A stretch of 64,000 nt of DNA from a virus, in the IMG/VR virus record IMGVR_UViG_3300024350_000235, positions 1 to 64,000 of that record; one strand, given 5' to 3'. The position numbers and the translations under genes are program-made. This document shows, piece after piece, positions 1 through 7,973 of this stretch (its first letter is position 1; the number at the start of each line of letters is the position of its first letter). The notes below the pieces were generated by a model. It did not search any database, had not been told where the DNA came from, and saw only the letters and a program-made list of their open reading frames with translations.

Positions 1-97
1 GTTACCAACACGCTACGCAACAGGCGACAACGACACCAACAACGTAGTAGACAATCCTAACGTAGGTGGATTGATCGTTGGTAGACCTTGGGCCTAA
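1..97 (+). CDS. C-terminal end of an upstream gene (partial)
   Basis: An open frame runs in from the left edge and ends at a TAA (95-97), three bases before the next ATG. The visible 31 residues are rich in N, D, V and G and end in G-R-P-W-A. Tight spacing to the next gene suggests one late virion operon. No family can be assigned from this fragment. Confidence 0.6.
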   Translation, partial: LPTRYATGDNDTNNVVDNPNVGGLIVGRPWA

Positions 98-100
98 TAG

Positions 101-1432
101 ATGCCAGTCCTATTACCAAACAGCACCAACTATCAGCATCCTTGGGAACCTAACCTAAGCGATCTACATCATGTCATGGAGTATAATGCTCTAGGGCAAC
201 CTGTACTTCGTACCACTCTCAAAGTAGGACAGTCGGATGCGTTTGGTCGCATACGTATGAGTAGTCCTTTTACTCTAGGTGACTACAAACATTTATACGG
301 ATTAGATCCTAACTTTATAGACTACACAGTTAACGGTGGCACAGTAGCCTTTCAATCAAACAAAGCCTGTGCTAGACTGACAACTAGCAACAATTCTAGC
401 AGTCGTGTTGTTCACCAAACTAAATTCTATCATCACTACATGCCAGGTAAGAGCCAACAGATACTTACAAGTTTCTGCTACTATGCGGCCACAGCCAATG
501 TTACAAAGCGCACAGGTTACTTTGATGATAACAACGGTATATTTTTTGAACAAGCAGGTGACGGCACACTCAGTTGGGTTATAAGAACATATACATCGGG
601 TGCTCCTGTAGAAAATCGTGTCACACAGGCAAACTGGAACATCGATCCCTGTAATGGACAAGGCGGCAGTTTGTTTAATCTAGACATTACTAAGACACAG
701 TTGAGCTTTATAGAGTTCCAATGGTTGGGCGTAGGTGCTGTTACTGTAGGATTTGTACACAATGGTGCTTTCATTCCTTGTCATATGTTCTACCACTCAA
801 ACAACCTGACCACAGTTTATATGAGCACACCAAACTTGCCTGTACGCTGTGAGATCGTAAACACAGGAACAACAACAGGTGCTTACTTTGATCAGATCTG
901 TTCTACCGTAGTATCAGAAGGTGGTTATGTAGAAGCAGGACAGGACTGGTCAGTGATCAGTCCTAGCCTAAGAACCATAGCCTCTGGAGCAACATTGACC
1001 ATAATGGCCATAAGATTAAAGACAGCATTTAGAACCTATGCTAACCGTATGATAGTTCGTTCTGGCAACTTAAATGTATTCAGCGACGGCGACAGTATTA
1101 AATGGCGTTTGATCAAACTGCCCAATCAGGCCGCACTAACTGGATCCACTTGGGTAGACGTTGATGATGACAGTGGCGTTCAATATAACGCTACCTGTAC
1201 AGCATTCACAGGCGGCGATGAAATGGACAACGGATTTGTTGGCGCCAGCACACAGGGCAGTCAAAAAGCAGGCGGCGCTCCAGCAAGTAACTTGCCCAGT
1301 GAAGCCAAAAAGAATTACATCGTACAAAACTATGACAGCACAGACAGTGAGATCTATGTTGTAGTAGCAACTAACATAGGCTCACAGAGTACTAACGTGG
1401 GTGTAGGTTGGCAGTGGCGGGAAATATATTAG
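101..1432 (+). CDS. Putative virion structural protein, 443 aa
   Basis: The protein is rich in T, S, N, G and aromatic residues, with no signal peptide or membrane segment. That composition suits a beta-sandwich tail or capsid-surface protein. It opens with M-P-V-L-L-P-N, and a segment near residues 35-65 (S-D-A-F-G-R-I-R-M-S) resembles marine phage structural proteins. It lies three bases after the preceding stop, in a region of other virion-type genes. I do not recognise a named family; the structural role is inferred from composition and context. Confidence 0.6.
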   Translation: MPVLLPNSTNYQHPWEPNLSDLHHVMEYNALGQPVLRTTLKVGQSDAFGRIRMSSPFTLGDYKHLYGLDPNFIDYTVNGGTVAFQSNKACARLTTSNNSSSRVVHQTKFYHHYMPGKSQQILTSFCYYAATANVTKRTGYFDDNNGIFFEQAGDGTLSWVIRTYTSGAPVENRVTQANWNIDPCNGQGGSLFNLDITKTQLSFIEFQWLGVGAVTVGFVHNGAFIPCHMFYHSNNLTTVYMSTPNLPVRCEIVNTGTTTGAYFDQICSTVVSEGGYVEAGQDWSVISPSLRTIASGATLTIMAIRLKTAFRTYANRMIVRSGNLNVFSDGDSIKWRLIKLPNQAALTGSTWVDVDDDSGVQYNATCTAFTGGDEMDNGFVGASTQGSQKAGGAPASNLPSEAKKNYIVQNYDSTDSEIYVVVATNIGSQSTNVGVGWQWREIY

Positions 1433-1472
1433 AAATTATCTAAGAAGTTAGCAAGGAAGGTTCTATTGTTAA

Positions 1473-2108
1473 ATGATACAGTTAACTCCTAATAAACTAG
1501 ACCCTAATGGGTACTGGGACAAACCGATAGGCAAGATGTTGTATATTCCTATAGCAGAAGACCTAGCACTGTTTGATCAGAACGGCTATGACCTAACTGT
1601 ACTAGAACAACATTTTGCCAGCACAAACGATGCTATCACACAACAGCATCGAAAGCATAGAACAGCACTCAAACAAGAATGGTTTACACAAGAACCAAAG
1701 GTAGAAGGTGCTGTACTAAATCACAGCCTGTTGTTCGAACGCAAAGCCTACGCCGGAGCTGCCCTAGAGCAGCTTAAATTTTGGGCTAAAACTCTACCAT
1801 TGATATACAAAATTATAGCCATGCGTCCTAAGTGGGGACTAGATTTTAGCATGGATTACGTCGATCGTGAAGGCAATGCTTTTGAAATCATACATTGGGA
1901 GTATGACGGGTTTAGCTACGAAGAAATATGCGCAGTTAAAGATGCTATAGAACCTATAATTAAAGCTATTGATTTTGAGCAAGCAGGGCGTGATCTGCTT
2001 AAATACAAAGACAAATGGCATCATCTGGATTTCTTCGCACAGAGCGATTGGAAATGTGAATTCTTTGGTATTCCCAAGGAACGATTTAAAATGGTGATCT
2101 GGGAATAA
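1473..2108 (+). CDS. Conserved-looking hypothetical protein, 211 aa
   Basis: A soluble mixed alpha/beta protein rich in W, D, E and K with no signal peptide. The second half has aromatic clusters (M-R-P-K-W-G-L-D-F; F-F-A-Q-S-D-W). The start has AAGGAAGG about 14 bases upstream. The stop lies two bases before the secreted endonuclease gene, so the two are probably co-transcribed. I do not recognise the family. Confidence 0.6.
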   Translation: MIQLTPNKLDPNGYWDKPIGKMLYIPIAEDLALFDQNGYDLTVLEQHFASTNDAITQQHRKHRTALKQEWFTQEPKVEGAVLNHSLLFERKAYAGAALEQLKFWAKTLPLIYKIIAMRPKWGLDFSMDYVDREGNAFEIIHWEYDGFSYEEICAVKDAIEPIIKAIDFEQAGRDLLKYKDKWHHLDFFAQSDWKCEFFGIPKERFKMVIWE

Positions 2109-2110
2109 AA

Positions 2111-2932
2111 ATGAAAAAAATCTTAACAACAATTTTGTTAACACTGGTAGGTTTTACCAGTTCTTATGCTTGGGACCAGAGACCACCATTACCTGTACAG
2201 AGCTGCCAAGTACACAGCCCATACGGATGGGCACAAACACAGCGACAAGCACAACCTATATGTAGGGAAGCATATCTTGTAGCATACGATCCTCCTGCTA
2301 AGATCCCTATGTATGTCGCCTACACACTACTTCCACAAAATGCCTTAGGATGCTTTCCACGTACGAACGCATTCGTCGCAGATCAGTCAATACAGGGCGG
2401 ACCACGTCCAGATGACTACGCAGGCACAGGCTACGACAAAGGACATGCTGCTCCCGATGGTGACCTAAGTTGGTCACAGATCGTGGAGTATGAGAGTTTT
2501 CTCATGACCAACATGTATCCACAGCATGGCAGCTTAAATCGAGGAATATGGAAACTGTTAGAAACTTCGATACGAGGCTGGACGGTACAGCAGAACCGCG
2601 CTTTTACCATATACGTTGGAGCATTATATGGACCTTCAAATGAAAAGATAGGGTCTGGAGTGATAGTGCCAACTGGTTTTTACAAGATCGTTATTGATCA
2701 ACAGACAGGTGCTACAGCCGGTTGGCTGTTTCCGCACACAAAACCTTATCAGAATCTAGGCAACGATCTAACTAAATTCCGCTCACCAATAGCACAGATC
2801 GAACAACTTTCAGGTATTGATTTTCAATTCCCGGCTAATGCTCGTGAATTACAACCTGGTCAAGAATGGCCTGTAGACTATGGTGCGTTGACTAACGCCA
2901 AACGTGCCAAGTGTGGGAAGAACGCAGAATGA
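2111..2932 (+). CDS. Secreted DNA/RNA non-specific endonuclease (NUC family)
   Basis: Residues 1-20 form a signal peptide (K-K-I-L-T-T, hydrophobic core, cleavage near S-S-Y-A-W). The mature protein carries Y-D-K-G-H-A-A-P-D-G-D, matching the catalytic D-R-G-H motif of the Serratia/NucA Endonuclease_NS family with His as general base. Downstream, N-M-Y-P-Q and L-N-R-G-I-W match the Mg-binding Asn region. Family members cut DNA and RNA without sequence specificity. An exported nuclease among virion genes could act in the periplasm on incoming competitor DNA or at lysis; that role is inference. Its TGA overlaps the next ATG. Confidence 0.88.
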   Translation: MKKILTTILLTLVGFTSSYAWDQRPPLPVQSCQVHSPYGWAQTQRQAQPICREAYLVAYDPPAKIPMYVAYTLLPQNALGCFPRTNAFVADQSIQGGPRPDDYAGTGYDKGHAAPDGDLSWSQIVEYESFLMTNMYPQHGSLNRGIWKLLETSIRGWTVQQNRAFTIYVGALYGPSNEKIGSGVIVPTGFYKIVIDQQTGATAGWLFPHTKPYQNLGNDLTKFRSPIAQIEQLSGIDFQFPANARELQPGQEWPVDYGALTNAKRAKCGKNAE

Positions 2933-3765
2933 AAACATTTAGAGATTACTTAAACGAAGAAGATCGCAAAAAGAAAAAAGACGATGAGCCAGAATCACGT
3001 CCAACGGCTGAACCTCAAGAAAAACCTAACATAGATTGGGGTTGGGATTTCAAAGAACCTACAGACGATAATCTACCAGCCAAAGCACCTGAACCAGAAC
3101 CCGACCAACCTCGCGGCAATGATCAACCTAATGATCCTAGACGCAGAGCTTCACAGCGTGATACACAAAGAGCAGCTGGCAATGTAGCACCTAATCAACG
3201 AATGAGAGATCTGTTGAGTCGTATGCGAGATATAGAAGCCGATCCGGACGATCCCGGTTACCCAGAACCAGAAGATGCTAATCTGCCAGCAGTGCGTGTG
3301 GATACAGATAACTTGCCAGCAGTAGCAGGAAGGAATCTAGCGGCCGCAGGAGTAGAAAATCCCGAGTTTCATCAGGTGGCTAACTTGCCTGGAAACATGC
3401 AACGTGCTATCCGTACATTAGGACGACAGCTCTTTAGATCTTTTACCCGTACGGATACTAATGATATATGGATGATTGGCAATCTAAACGGACAAGGACC
3501 TAACACTAGACAAGAAGTAAATGCTGTAGCCAACTGGGCTCGTGAAAACGGTGAGGATGTAGGTACAGGAGATATAGATTTTGATACAACTATTCCAGGA
3601 TATCGAGCACAAATACATCAATATTCTGCGGGAGGAATCCGTTGGCTTCTAGTGCGTGACGAGTTTGGAGACTACATTTATAGCTGGCCTGAACAGGACA
3701 GTGTAGATGCTGAAGCCAATCCTAGAGCCCTAGGACAAGACCGTCCGAGATTACCTAATCGTTAA
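2929..3765 (+). CDS. Candidate capsid-internal protein with T4-type N-terminus, 278 aa
   Basis: The ATG at 2929 overlaps the previous stop (ATGA) and is preferred to an in-frame GTG at 2911. The N-terminus M-K-T-F-R-D-Y-L-N-E closely resembles the capsid-targeting peptide of T4 internal proteins (M-K-T-Y-Q-E-F-I-A-E), with L-N-E fitting the gp21 protease rule (I/L-x-E). Residues about 15-120 are low complexity, rich in D, E, P and R. A folded C-terminal part follows from about residue 140. Likely packaged and processed during head maturation; the function of the mature part is unknown. Confidence 0.65.
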   Translation: MKTFRDYLNEEDRKKKKDDEPESRPTAEPQEKPNIDWGWDFKEPTDDNLPAKAPEPEPDQPRGNDQPNDPRRRASQRDTQRAAGNVAPNQRMRDLLSRMRDIEADPDDPGYPEPEDANLPAVRVDTDNLPAVAGRNLAAAGVENPEFHQVANLPGNMQRAIRTLGRQLFRSFTRTDTNDIWMIGNLNGQGPNTRQEVNAVANWARENGEDVGTGDIDFDTTIPGYRAQIHQYSAGGIRWLLVRDEFGDYIYSWPEQDSVDAEANPRALGQDRPRLPNR

Positions 3766-3777
3766 AACTATAGAGAA

Positions 3778-3784
3778 ATAAATA
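3778..3784 (+). promoter_or_regulatory. T4-like late promoter motif
   Basis: ATAAATA lies only 4 bases upstream of the ATG at 3789. If it is a late -10 element, the mRNA would start at or near the start codon. Confidence 0.5.
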
Positions 3785-3788
3785 CGTT

Positions 3789-4676
3789 ATGAGAATAGAA
3801 ACTTGCCATTTATTTGCCCAATTATGCGAAGGCGTCCTTGCTGAAGTCAGTTCAAGTCTTGACCTAGTTAAAAACCAGCCTGGAGGACAGGAGGTTATAC
3901 AGTATCTACACAAAACACAAGGATTAGGACACGATATCAAGTACGGTCCTGTAGAAAAGATTTCCTGGAGCGAACTAAAGAATGCCTATAGGGGTGCTTG
4001 GGTAGTTATACAAGGAACCAAAGGTGTTGCTGCTATCAAAGCATCACAGGGTAGCTATCATTCTGTAGCCAGCGCAGGCGGTGAGCCAGAAACTTTTAAC
4101 AATGACCGCGGCGGCAATAATATCGATTTTATCAAAGGCAAGATCGGCAAGCTGACCAAATTTTATGTAGGTACTAACACAACAACAGTCACTGATAAAC
4201 GCAAGAAAAGAAAAGAGTATCAAGCTCAGGCAAAGAAGGGAGGGCTGGGCAATGTTACTACAGAATATCTCATAGAGAAATTTAGACCTATGTGGGTCAA
4301 AGCTATGGAAGCTGCTATCGTTAGCTTACGTGGACATATTGTTACTATGATCAAAAATGATGCTTTCAGTAAAGCTAAGAAAAAACTAGATTATGTAGAA
4401 AGATTAGAAAATCAAATAGATGAGATACGCAGAGGCGGCACAGAAGCACCCGGTATCGTGAAAAAAACTATCAATCACGCTGTGCTAATGACCGCAGCAC
4501 ATTATTATCCAGAACAGACAGGAGCATTACAGAGACCACAGTATGCTCGAGGCGATGAATTACAGCCTCAGTTCGAAGAAGGACCAAAGATGTTATTGAA
4601 AGACATCTCTAATGGTGATATGAAAAAGCTAGGAACGATCCTAGGTTTCTTTAAAAGGGTCGTGATATCAGGATGA
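3789..4676 (+). CDS. Hypothetical virion-associated protein, 295 aa
   Basis: N-terminus M-R-I-E-T-C-H-L-F contains L-C-E-G and L-A-E within 20 residues, compatible with head-protease cleavage. The middle is basic and possibly helical (K-K-R-K, K-A-K-K-K-L), followed by a probable coiled-coil near residues 190-220. The stop overlaps the next ATG (ATGA). No recognised family. No Shine-Dalgarno is visible; the start sits beside a late promoter motif. Confidence 0.6.
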   Translation: MRIETCHLFAQLCEGVLAEVSSSLDLVKNQPGGQEVIQYLHKTQGLGHDIKYGPVEKISWSELKNAYRGAWVVIQGTKGVAAIKASQGSYHSVASAGGEPETFNNDRGGNNIDFIKGKIGKLTKFYVGTNTTTVTDKRKKRKEYQAQAKKGGLGNVTTEYLIEKFRPMWVKAMEAAIVSLRGHIVTMIKNDAFSKAKKKLDYVERLENQIDEIRRGGTEAPGIVKKTINHAVLMTAAHYYPEQTGALQRPQYARGDELQPQFEEGPKMLLKDISNGDMKKLGTILGFFKRVVISG

Positions 4677-5788
4677 AACTAAATCAAGTCATATTAGAAG
4701 CCAACGTAGCGGCAAAGATAAAAGATCCACAGATGGTCAAACAGGTCTATCTGGCCCTGATACACGACCATACTATCCCCAAAGGCGATTTGGCTAAATT
4801 AGGGACAAAACCCGAACCAGAAGAAGTAATGAAACTATGGAGTGACCTATTAGATAGATCATTGTCAGCGACTGACTACGGTGATGTATCCACAGATGGC
4901 AAGTTTGATGAGTGGCTGACCAGACTGTATTCAAAAGGTGTAGTTGACTATGAAGATGTAGACGGTGAAGGCGGCGATGCTCTAGGTGCGTGGAAAGCTC
5001 TCAGTCTGCGTAAAAAACTAAAACCAGAACATCAAGATTTTAACAAGTTTAAGAACCTACGTCAGATACAGGCAATCGTACAAGATAGACATTACAGAGA
5101 CGAACTAGAACGCATCAAAGATGCCGGTATCATAGAAAAACACAAGAAAGAAAAGAAAGAAACTATTCTTATAGACGATGATAGATTCTTTGCGGTAATT
5201 CCTTATAACTACGGATCATGTTATACATTTAACAACGCAGCAGGATTCCGTGCTAGTTTCTGTACAGGTTCTAGTTCAGGTATACGTTGGTTCAACAACT
5301 ATGCTCCCGATGGTCCTTTGATCTCAATCGTCGATAAAGCAAACATAGATGATGTTAATGGTAAGTGGCAAATACATGCTCCTACTAATCAAATGAACAA
5401 CGGTAATCAAACCATAAGTTACAGTCGAGGTGATGAAAAATTTGCTGAATTGTTCCCGGGTCTGCTACAACGCATAGCCAAGGCTATGAAAGATAATGCT
5501 CAAGAGATCAAGACTAATTCTAACGAAATTGCTCGCGGCGGGTATGATATCGACAAAGCTATAACTGATTTACAAAATAAGTTTCCACAAAGCTGGAATA
5601 GCAAAGCAGCAGAACCAGAACCAGAAGATCAGCCACAAGAAGGTGTTGGCACTTATCTAGTAACACAGATAGCATCGGGCAGACAAGCTCGCATCGATGG
5701 TGAAAGCCGTGCTGACATCATACAGAAGCTGACCACACGTTTTCCTAACACAACAGAAGCTGACTATCAGATAGAATTCCAAGGTTAA
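4673..5788 (+). CDS. Candidate capsid-internal protein, 371 aa
   Basis: Starts M-K-L-N-Q-V-I-L-E-A, with I-L-E followed by Ala, which fits the T4 prohead protease consensus (I/L-x-E then A/G). The protein is soluble. The C-terminal part carries a P-E-P-E-D linker near residue 310 and a final domain (G-T-Y-L-V-T-Q-I). An aromatic/Gly core around residues 170-230 (Y-N-Y-G-S-C-Y-T-F-N-N) looks folded. Overlaps its upstream neighbour by four bases. Function unknown. Confidence 0.62.
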   Translation: MKLNQVILEANVAAKIKDPQMVKQVYLALIHDHTIPKGDLAKLGTKPEPEEVMKLWSDLLDRSLSATDYGDVSTDGKFDEWLTRLYSKGVVDYEDVDGEGGDALGAWKALSLRKKLKPEHQDFNKFKNLRQIQAIVQDRHYRDELERIKDAGIIEKHKKEKKETILIDDDRFFAVIPYNYGSCYTFNNAAGFRASFCTGSSSGIRWFNNYAPDGPLISIVDKANIDDVNGKWQIHAPTNQMNNGNQTISYSRGDEKFAELFPGLLQRIAKAMKDNAQEIKTNSNEIARGGYDIDKAITDLQNKFPQSWNSKAAEPEPEDQPQEGVGTYLVTQIASGRQARIDGESRADIIQKLTTRFPNTTEADYQIEFQG

Positions 5789-5789
5789 T

Positions 5790-6410
5790 ATGATGCCTAT
5801 AAGGTATGAAACATTACCTTTAGGATACCTATACACTGACGGTCTCTGGAATATAGAAGATCATTATATAGAAATTATGGGACCAGTGTTTGGTGCTATT
5901 ATGTCTAAATGGCATTTGTTTAACGATCTAGAAATATTTGATACCAATAGATACCTAATTAAACAACTAGTCTCTAGCGTTAAAAAGACTACATTAGAAA
6001 AAAACTTTCTAACTAGATTAGAAAAGATTATCAAGCTGTCATTAATATGGAATAGAGATCGCTGCTGGAGAGATCCTATACCTGCTATACGATTAAATGA
6101 CCAACGATATTATGGCGGTATAGATAGAGTAGCTGTAATGAAACACTATGGACAGCAATCATATCGATTTTTAGTCATAGAAAAAGATTATGCTGTAGAA
6201 GCTAATCTAGAAATCATACGTAGTTATTGGACTCCACCTTATGGAGATAATCTTGTTATCAATAATGGTAGCATAGAAAATTCTACAGCCGATATGGAAA
6301 ACTTTAATCCCACACAATTAACAGAATGGCTATCTTCCAAACTGCCGATTTCGTTATATGCTTCAGGAAATAAAAGAAATCAAGCGATTTATCTAATGCG
6401 AAAAATATGA
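5790..6410 (+). CDS. Hypothetical protein, 206 aa
   Basis: Starts one base after the preceding stop; ATG at 5790 and 5793 are both possible. Aromatic and basic residues are abundant and there is no signal peptide. It is the last gene before a terminator hairpin, so it closes the 2.1-6.4 kb transcription unit. I do not recognise the family. Confidence 0.55.
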   Translation: MMPIRYETLPLGYLYTDGLWNIEDHYIEIMGPVFGAIMSKWHLFNDLEIFDTNRYLIKQLVSSVKKTTLEKNFLTRLEKIIKLSLIWNRDRCWRDPIPAIRLNDQRYYGGIDRVAVMKHYGQQSYRFLVIEKDYAVEANLEIIRSYWTPPYGDNLVINNGSIENSTADMENFNPTQLTEWLSSKLPISLYASGNKRNQAIYLMRKI

Positions 6411-6432
6411 AAGGACTCCGAAGAGTCCTTTC
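6410..6432 (+). terminator. Intrinsic terminator
   Basis: AAAGGACTC, loop CGAA, GAGTCCTTT directly after the stop codon. It marks the convergent boundary with the minus-strand operon. Confidence 0.7.
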
Positions 6433-6474
6433 TGTTTACTAATAAAATATATGTAATCCGCTATGCGGTAATAA

Positions 6475-6756
6475 TTACTTCTTCACGCCTGAGTTAACAA
6501 ATGCGTACATTTTCTCGGCAGTTTCTAGTACCTTATCGAGCCCTGGGAATTCAGGCATGCTAACAGTGCTAACGATCTGACCAGTCTTCTCATCACGAGT
6601 AGCAGTCATTTCCCAACCTTGAAACTTGACTTGAAAGTCTTGAGCAACAAGGTCTTTAGCCATAGCCAGAATGTCTGTACGGATTTCATACCCGTTCTTA
6701 TTAAATTTAACTTCTGGGGCTTTGATCATTTCATGTAGTCCGTTTGATTGTGACAT
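6475..6756 (-). CDS. Small soluble protein, 93 aa, last gene of minus-strand operon
   Basis: A strong Shine-Dalgarno (AAAGGAGAAT) precedes the ATG. The protein is amphipathic and helical at the N-terminus, with a beta-like centre (K-F-Q-G-W-E-M-T-A) and a C-terminal helix. Its leader carries the ACACACACAAAGGAGA sequence shared with its neighbours. No recognised family. A phasin-like or host-derived origin is possible given its neighbour, but I cannot show it. Confidence 0.65.
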   Translation of the reverse strand: MSQSNGLHEMIKAPEVKFNKNGYEIRTDILAMAKDLVAQDFQVKFQGWEMTATRDEKTGQIVSTVSMPEFPGLDKVLETAEKMYAFVNSGVKK

Positions 6757-6792
6757 AATATTCTCCTTTGTGTGTGTGTATGTCTAAGACCT

Positions 6793-7014
6793 TTAGGCGG
6801 TCCATTCCTTCTTTGGAAACCAATGTTTGCTAATGGAATCCACAGAATACTTAGCCATGTCGATGGTATTGTTGATAGCCATCTTGGCAAATTGCGTCTG
6901 TGCATCGATGTATGCGTGTGCTGCTTTATTCAATGCTGGATCTTTGAAAATTTGGTCTGCGACAACTTTCTTGGTGTTTTGAAAAGTGTCGACGAAAAAT
7001 TGTGGTGAAAACAT
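6793..7014 (-). CDS. Phasin-like small helical protein, 73 aa
   Basis: The start M-F-S-P-Q-F-F is chosen because AGGAGAG lies 6 bases upstream; an upstream in-frame ATG at 7041 lacks one. The protein is almost all helix with small residues (A-H-A-Y-I-D-A-Q-T-Q-F-A-K), reminiscent of phasins that coat polyhydroxyalkanoate granules. The resemblance is by pattern only. Ends with K-K-E-W-T-A. Confidence 0.6.
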   Translation of the reverse strand: MFSPQFFVDTFQNTKKVVADQIFKDPALNKAAHAYIDAQTQFAKMAINNTIDMAKYSVDSISKHWFPKKEWTA

Positions 7015-7069
7015 AAAACTCTCCTGTGTGTATGTGTACATTATATATCCTCGCTTGTTAACAAGTCAA

Positions 7070-7246
7070 TTATTTATAACCTAATATGCTGGTATCATAA
7101 TATGGAACTTTACCCAATTTCAACATATGATAAGCATAGTCCGCGTCATTTCGATATTCTGTCCTTGCCAGCTGTAACCATTCTTTCTCTTGTACTGGAT
7201 CACAAGAATCAAAAAATGACATGATGGCCTTAACAATATATCTCAT
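7070..7246 (-). CDS. Small hypothetical protein, 58 aa
   Basis: ATG at 7246 (M-R-Y-I-V-K-A-I-M-S-F-F) has GGTGA five bases upstream; an in-frame GTG at 7255 is an alternative overlapping the previous stop. The N-terminal helix is followed by W-L-Q-L-A-R-T-E-Y, resembling tiny host proteins of the DUF3563 type. Part of an overlapping minus-strand operon. Function unknown. Confidence 0.5.
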   Translation of the reverse strand: MRYIVKAIMSFFDSCDPVQEKEWLQLARTEYRNDADYAYHMLKLGKVPYYDTSILGYK

Positions 7247-7247
7247 A

Positions 7248-7367
7248 TCAGTCACCAGTCATCAATTTGAGTGCTGATTCGTAGTCGCCCTTTTGTGCGA
7301 AATGTGCTGCTGCTCTAGCTTTACCAATTTGCTCTAGCCAGCTATAAAATGCTTTAATAAACGTCAT
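7248..7367 (-). CDS. Very small protein, 39 aa
   Basis: ATG (7367-7365) has a strong GGAGGG Shine-Dalgarno 7 bases upstream and overlaps the previous gene's TGA. Sequence M-T-F-I-K-A-F-Y-S-W-L then a basic/Ala helix (K-A-R-A-A-A-H-F-A). The pattern resembles tiny W-L-x-x-x-x-x-R-A proteins common in proteobacteria. Overlap and Shine-Dalgarno make translation likely; function unknown. Confidence 0.6.
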   Translation of the reverse strand: MTFIKAFYSWLEQIGKARAAAHFAQKGDYESALKLMTGD

Positions 7368-7555
7368 TGTGTTGCCCTCCATGAATAGGTCGATTGCTGC
7401 TTATCAAACTCGCGAGTCCAATGTTCTACATCAGCTACGGAAGTGGGATATTTTGATGATACGTACCTATCCAGTTCGGATTGGTAGTTTTGTTTGGGGA
7501 ACATCTCTGCTAGACGTTCTAAGATGCCAAGCATCTTTTCAGATAATTGCTTCAT
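7364..7555 (-). CDS. Small protein, 63 aa, first gene of the minus-strand operon
   Basis: AGGAGAT lies 6 bases upstream of the ATG. An N-terminal helix (L-S-E-K-M-L-G-I-L) is followed by S-E-L-D-R-Y and W-T-R-E-F-D-K, a layout resembling DUF3563-type small proteins of proteobacteria. It is driven by the promoter at 7611-7639 and followed by four overlapping or closely spaced genes. Confidence 0.6.
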   Translation of the reverse strand: MKQLSEKMLGILERLAEMFPKQNYQSELDRYVSSKYPTSVADVEHWTREFDKQQSTYSWRATQ

Positions 7556-7610
7556 TACTATCTCCTGTGTAAGTGTGTTAGAAACTCATGGTTTCTACTG
7601 ACTATTTAGT

Positions 7611-7639
7611 ATTTTAGTGTGCGTCGCACAAAAAATCAA
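7611..7639 (-). promoter_or_regulatory. Host-type promoter with internal palindromic operator
   Basis: On the minus strand, TTGATT and TAAAAT are separated by 17 bp. The spacer holds the perfect palindrome TGTGCGTCGCACA (7618-7630), an obvious candidate repressor site. The predicted start at about 7604 gives a leader with the hairpin AGAAAC...GTTTCT (7580-7596) before the Shine-Dalgarno. Confidence 0.6.
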
Positions 7640-7664
7640 TACTTGTTGTTTCCGAAAAATCGTG

Positions 7665-7671
7665 TTAAATA
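7665..7671 (+). promoter_or_regulatory. Late promoter-like motif
   Basis: TTAAATA lies 20 bases before the ATG at 7692, with an AGGAAGG Shine-Dalgarno between. Confidence 0.4.
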
Positions 7672-7691
7672 TACTGTCAGGAAGGCATAAA

Positions 7692-7973
7692 ATGAAACTA
7701 AGCACAAGATCGATTTTACAAGAACTCAATCAAGTAGCCAGTGTAAGAAACACGGACGCCCTTATGGAAAGCAGGGCTACCAACATAATCAACAGTGCTA
7801 TAAATCTTATAGAATCTTTGAATAAGCACTACGATCCCGAGATGGCCGACGAGCTCGAAAGACGATTGCTCAATGCTATCAAAGGCAAAGACCCTGCTAA
7901 ATTTACTCGCGGAATACGCAAGATAGCTGAGTCTAGAAAACAAAAGAAGAAATTGGATGAGAGTAATGATTGA
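7692..7973 (+). CDS. Candidate capsid-targeted small protein, 93 aa
   Basis: ATG at 7692 has AGGAAGG about 8 bases upstream and is preferred to an earlier in-frame start at 7617. N-terminus M-K-L-S-T-R-S-I-L-Q-E contains L-Q-E, a possible head-protease site. The rest is charged helix with a basic tail (R-K-Q-K-K-K). Overlaps the next gene. A small helical, basic protein entering the capsid is one reading. Confidence 0.6.
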   Translation: MKLSTRSILQELNQVASVRNTDALMESRATNIINSAINLIESLNKHYDPEMADELERRLLNAIKGKDPAKFTRGIRKIAESRKQKKKLDESND

